The notes below the pieces were generated by a model. The model was not told where the DNA came from. It did not search any database and worked only from the letters and a program-made list of their open reading frames with translations. A DNA stretch of 64,000 nt from CBFHSD01 sp965658375 (GTDB taxonomy: Bacteria; Bacteroidota; Bacteroidia; Flavobacteriales_G; Salibacteraceae): the NCBI GenBank assembly GCA_965658375.1, contig CBFHSD010000001.1, positions 62,001-126,000 on the forward strand. The letters are read 5' to 3'. Of the stretch, positions 61,101 to 64,000 are shown one piece after another. The position numbers and the translations under genes are program-made. Every line of letters starts with the position of its first letter. The first letter of the stretch is position 1.

Positions 61101-64000
61101 TTGCAGTTACAGAAGAAATACTTGTGCTGGCACAAGCAACAGTACCAAAACTCGTTGAGTAATAAATGGTTGAATTAAATCCTGCATTATGATACCTGGT
61201 AGAGGCATTGGATGTTACTGTTGTACCGTTGTCAAAGCAAATCTCCACAATCACATTAGATGTTCCATCCCAATTGTAAGGAGTGGTGAAGGTGTGATAG
61301 TTCCATCCAGACATTGGAGAAACCGTTCCGCTATATACTTGAGTTAAATTCCCTTGCCATGCGTAAGGCATAGAATTCAAGGAAGTACAGCCTACTTTAA
61401 TCGTATAATTCTGAAGAGAACCTATATTATTCAGTGCTGTTACTTCAAAACCAATCCCTGTAATTTTTCCAGCAGAATAACCAGCTGTGGTCAATTCATT
61501 TGCTCTGTATAAGAATTGATGTCTAGCAGATCTTCTGAAATTCCCGTAAGCTGCAGGGTAGGAACTTGAAGTATTTGAAGTTGTTCCTGTTCCACCAACT
61601 TGCTGTGTATTTGTAGATCCTACACAAGGTATTGCCGCTGGGCCACATGCGGCTGGAGCAGGAGCACCTAGAGTAAGTGATAAAAAGGCTGTATCGCTAT
61701 CACAGAGTGATGAATCTGAAGTAGTTATATCTAAATCAGGGAAAGGTGGTGTATGCTGAATGGTATGGCCTCCCGTTTTTATACACCCTTGAGCTGAGGT
61801 GACAGTAACGGAATAAAAAGTTGTTATCTGCGGAGCAGCGATTGGATTGAACAAGGTATCGTCATTCATTGTATTTCCATCACTCCATTGATAGGAGTAG
61901 GTACCAGGAATAGATGGAGTTGCCACCATTTGAATACTATCTATCTCACATAGAATGGTATCAGGTCCTGAGAACACATTGTAATTTGGTGCTACAACAA
62001 CCGTAACCGTATCTGCATTTTTACAAGTGCTACTCAAGTTACTTGTAACCACATAAGTAGTCGTTTGAGAAGGTGTTGCAACAACGTTAGCACAAGTATC
62101 ACAATCAAAGTTTTGACCAACAATTATCGGGTCCCCAGCTATCGAAGTCCACACGAAAGAACTTCCTCCGGTTACGCTTAAGGGTGCAGATTGCGAACCA
62201 CATATAATGAGATCTGGATTGGTTACTGTACTTGTTACAACCTCTAAATCCATACTAAAGAAGTGATCTTTTGGCACGGTGCAGTGGTCATCGTTTACCG
62301 CTAGATAGAATTGATAAAAGCCTCCTCCAGTTTGCGGTGCCGTCCAACATAAAGTGGCTGTCATTCGCATCAAACTATCTGAACCTATCACAACGGTATC
62401 AGGAGTACTCCAAACTACTGTAGCTGTATCATTCACACCCGGTCCAACAAGAATATTGGTTGTGTTGTAAAACCCATAGATATTTGTGTCTGCGAGATTA
62501 GAATCTAAGAATGTCACATCAAAGCAGAAACTATCACCTTCACATACTTCGATTGAATTTGAATCCAATTGATTTACTCCACCAGATCCTTGTACATTTT
62601 GAATTCCTGTGCTGTAGGGATAGGAATTAGGAGCACAATTCATGATGTTATATTGAATGTCTCTAAACGTATCCCCCAAGTACAAACCTGTTGCTCTATC
62701 GTATTCAGAAACTCTCACAGTAACAACGAACACGCCTGCCACTGTAGCTGTGAAACACATTTCACCAGTATTTGGATCCAATGTTAAATTAGGAATCGGC
62801 TGTAAATAATTATACCCGGTGTTGTAGGTTACGGTTGCAGTCGCAGAAGTAGGGGCTGCTATCATTTCAAAAAACAAACTGTCATTGTCTGGGTCATACG
62901 CTCCAAGGTTGTAGCAAATTGAATCGCCAACACATAAATACCTTACCGGATGTGAATCTTGCGTATTATCAAATTGTACCCCTGAATTACAATCAGGATA
63001 ATTTGGAGTTGCAACGTTAAAAGTTGCCGCAGCATACTGCCCCTGACTGGCTGGATTTTGAATATTGCTAATTGCTCCATTTCTGCAACATGTAGACCAT
63101 GAAGCTGTCCAAGTACCGCTGCATCCAACTGATGAACCAGGTTTTATAGTAACACTAGCCGTAAGTGGCTGAGGTTGCACTAATGATACAGAATCAACAA
63201 TGGTACAGCCATTTGCATCTGTTACAGTAACTGAATAATTTCCTTGTGATACCAAAAATATTGCCTCAAGTGTGCTTCCCGTACTCCAATTGTAAGTGTA
63301 TGGTTTAGTTCCTCCTGTTGGGGTCATTCTCAGCTGACCATTGCTGTCGCCATGACATAGAACATCTTGATCAATACTAATAGTTCCTTGCAAAGTATCA
63401 GGTTCCCCAACTTGGAAGGTGTCAATAACTGAGCAAGAAAGACCATCTGAAATTGTTACAGAATAAGTTCCCGCACACACATTTAGAATAGAACTTGAAG
63501 AAGCCCCAGTATTCCAAGAATAGGTGTAATTCCCATTCCCTCCATTTGGATTTAAAACAATTGAACCATTGCATTGACCATTGCATGAAACATTTGTGAT
63601 GGATTCGTTTGCGGCAATAGCTGCAGGATCTACAACTATTCCATTTGCAACCAATTTACACCCACTATTATCTGTAATCACAACGGTATAAGTTCCTGAT
63701 GACAATCCAGAAATTGAAGCTGTGGTTGCCCCTGTACTCCAGCTATAGGTGTAAGGAGCGTTACCTCCAGAAGGCGAAGCGCTTATTCCACCATTTGTGC
63801 CATTAGCACAAGAGGGTGCGCTCACCGTTAAACCAGCAGAGTTTGGACCTGTTGTATTTGATATTGGAATGGAAGCAACTGCTTGACAACCATTCAAATC
63901 AGAAACGGTAACATCGTAAGAACCAGCTGCTATTCCAGTAACAGAGGCCACATTACCCGGATTTGGAGCAATTCCACCCCAAGCATATGTGTAAGGAGCT
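58150..64000 (-). CDS. Giant SprB-like repeat adhesin with T9SS type B C-terminus (5' end outside the window)
   Basis: The frame is open to the right edge: bases 63952-64000 continue it as APYTYAWGG and so on. At least 1949 residues are visible and the start is missing. The visible N-terminal part is a series of ~70-80-residue SprB-type repeats (core 'G..PYTYSWSTGATT...G.YTV.V.D..GC'). A ~200-residue stretch follows with the core SDSSLCDSDTAFLSL and then a Thr/Ser-rich beta region (YPAAYGNFRRSARHQFLYRA). More repeats with 'G..PLEYSIDNG' cores and two PKD-like domains come next. The end is a CHU_C/gliding-type domain (IPNSFTPNGDGLNDVFAPIG to YYGYINLLR). Such proteins are exported by T9SS and serve as adhesins or gliding motors' substrates. 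Confidence 0.92.
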   Translation of the reverse strand, partial: APYTYAWGGIAPNPGNVASVTGIAAGSYDVTVSDLNGCQAVASIPISNTTGPNSAGLTVSAPSCANGTNGGISASPSGGNAPYTYSWSTGATTASISGLSSGTYTVVITDNSGCKLVANGIVVDPAAIAANESITNVSCNGQCNGSIVLNPNGGNGNYTYSWNTGASSSSILNVCAGTYSVTISDGLSCSVIDTFQVGEPDTLQGTISIDQDVLCHGDSNGQLRMTPTGGTKPYTYNWSTGSTLEAIFLVSQGNYSVTVTDANGCTIVDSVSLVQPQPLTASVTIKPGSSVGCSGTWTASWSTCCRNGAISNIQNPASQGQYAAATFNVATPNYPDCNSGVQFDNTQDSHPVRYLCVGDSICYNLGAYDPDNDSLFFEMIAAPTSATATVTYNTGYNYLQPIPNLTLDPNTGEMCFTATVAGVFVVTVRVSEYDRATGLYLGDTFRDIQYNIMNCAPNSYPYSTGIQNVQGSGGVNQLDSNSIEVCEGDSFCFDVTFLDSNLADTNIYGFYNTTNILVGPGVNDTATVVWSTPDTVVIGSDSLMRMTATLCWTAPQTGGGFYQFYLAVNDDHCTVPKDHFFSMDLEVVTSTVTNPDLIICGSQSAPLSVTGGSSFVWTSIAGDPIIVGQNFDCDTCANVVATPSQTTTYVVTSNLSSTCKNADTVTVVVAPNYNVFSGPDTILCEIDSIQMVATPSIPGTYSYQWSDGNTMNDDTLFNPIAAPQITTFYSVTVTSAQGCIKTGGHTIQHTPPFPDLDITTSDSSLCDSDTAFLSLTLGAPAPAACGPAAIPCVGSTNTQQVGGTGTTSNTSSSYPAAYGNFRRSARHQFLYRANELTTAGYSAGKITGIGFEVTALNNIGSLQNYTIKVGCTSLNSMPYAWQGNLTQVYSGTVSPMSGWNYHTFTTPYNWDGTSNVIVEICFDNGTTVTSNASTRYHNAGFNSTIYYSTSFGTVACASTSISSVTAIRPDTRFQFCGTADSTFYDYSWTLGISLSNSLSLNPVATPTSTTTYLVSVADTLGVCEDTASITIFVSEIDAGNDTLVCEGDSIQLQPTALQSCNQGSGTFTWTPTTGLSNPYILNPVAQVNQTITYTITYNDPCGCILEDSVTIFVNNMTAPNGVLTQPDCGLNNGEILVQNNGGSSPFTYSIDGGTSYFIDSLFTGLSLGYYGLMVQDSIGCVSPMQVDTLLNPGAPVIDSVDYEDLSCFQALDGIIYAFGSGGTAPLEFSIDSGLTFQGSGLFTGLDSGWYNVVVRDDSSCVSLPDSVYLDMNAQIQIDSINLSDLNCYDDASGEIAVFGSGGTPPLEYSIDNGISFQLSNVFNGLAAGPYLVTVRDSKNCSIPAVQQVLNEPTEIVLGLTTNDVDCFNGCNGSALATVSGGTVPYDTMSYQNSIGVIVSTGSYQVNNLCAENYTYHVVDANGCIADTGFAITQPTLLQIDSTVSTNISCYGKADGTIKVYPSGGTGPYIFSADSGNTWTPNTFFGAYQFTYQLAGTYDVMVQDANGCIAYTTVALTEPPLVDIAVQFTQDSICVGNCITIGAQAGGGSGGPYVYNWNANLGNSQTHTVCPDYATSAQHIYIVMAEDINGCRSKFDTVTIDFFEPLSVLPIDDVDICPEDTAQLGVIASGGDGNGYNYVWSPVLSMDNPYVRNPKVSPAATQTYSVRVTDNCGSPEVTTSVDVVVNPLPIMDFYGIDTLRGCEPFDVVLINTSTPAQFCWWTVGDDIEATGFEAAISDLSVGTYDVHLQVRTPAGCLGEITKEDYLTVYPLPTADFMMGPQPTTVFNTVINFENESMGNVVDYLWTFNELETSSLENPTFQFPADTGFYPVNLTVTTNYGCVDDTNRQVRIGAEYNMYIPNSFTPNGDGLNDVFAPIGLGVDPDEYSLVVYDRWGALIFESNSLSIPWDGRVQATGDMANEGSYVWRVIANDYTEEQNRNEYYGYINLLR

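Overview
The window comes from a member of the Bacteroidota, most likely order Flavobacteriales. Four lines of evidence support this. Promoters carry the TAnnTTTG -7 element typical of that phylum. Several secreted proteins end in type IX secretion (T9SS) sorting domains of the 'type A' or gliding-motility/CHU_C kind. A SUF operon ends in a DUF59 gene and a DUF2480 gene. There are a DksA-like protein that has lost its zinc cysteines and a long-form IleS. I cannot name a genus. I see no phage genes, transposases, integrases, rRNA or CRISPR array; the one RNA gene is tRNA-Ala(GGC).

Layout. 0.1-7.5 kb: proS, a Ser/Arg-rich lipoprotein, a FadL-like outer-membrane protein, tRNA-Ala, an OmpA-like/TPR lipoprotein and folK. 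7.5-12.7 kb: sppA, a multi-PAS histidine kinase divergent from a receiver-AraC regulator, and a 54-codon orphan reading frame. 12.8-19.2 kb: a secreted M1 aminopeptidase, then a tightly packed operon of PIG-L deacetylase, a 34-residue membrane peptide and a sodium:solute symporter. 19.3-22.2 kb: a broken TPR gene abutting a shortened HTH gene, a RidA-family protein and asd. 22.2-28.5 kb: two large secreted lamin-tail proteins. 28.6-33.4 kb: SDR, 3-hydroxyanthranilate dioxygenase, ACMS decarboxylase and a patatin/BamA-type protein. 33.4-42.8 kb: purF, a SPOR-like protein and the eight-gene suf operon sufA-B-C-D-S-E, DUF59, DUF2480. 42.9-50.5 kb: a barrel protein, thiL, a small secreted protein and the ileS-dksA-lspA-hydrolase cluster. 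50.6-54.4 kb: threonine dehydrogenase, aminomuconate-semialdehyde dehydrogenase, a broken 2-oxoglutarate oxygenase and pnuC. 54.5-64 kb: a secreted protein cut off from its sorting domain by one amber codon, a two-component system and a giant adhesin that runs off the right edge.

How the parts fit. haaO, ACMSD, aminomuconate-semialdehyde dehydrogenase and a RidA-type candidate aminomuconate deaminase together make up the lower 2-aminomuconate branch of tryptophan catabolism, spread over 33 kb. SppA, LspA and the many lipoproteins and T9SS substrates indicate heavy investment in the cell envelope.

Most interesting observations: (1) three genes whose coding sense continues in frame through a stop codon (TAA at 19420, TGA at 53714, TAG at 54763), one of them separating a protein exactly from its T9SS signal; (2) a probable deletion scar fusing a TPR gene to an HTH gene; (3) an unlisted 34-residue membrane protein inside a deacetylase/symporter operon; (4) an extended promoter element TAnnTTTGC(G/A)C. 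The disrupted genes may be pseudogenes, or base or assembly errors; the sequence alone cannot decide.
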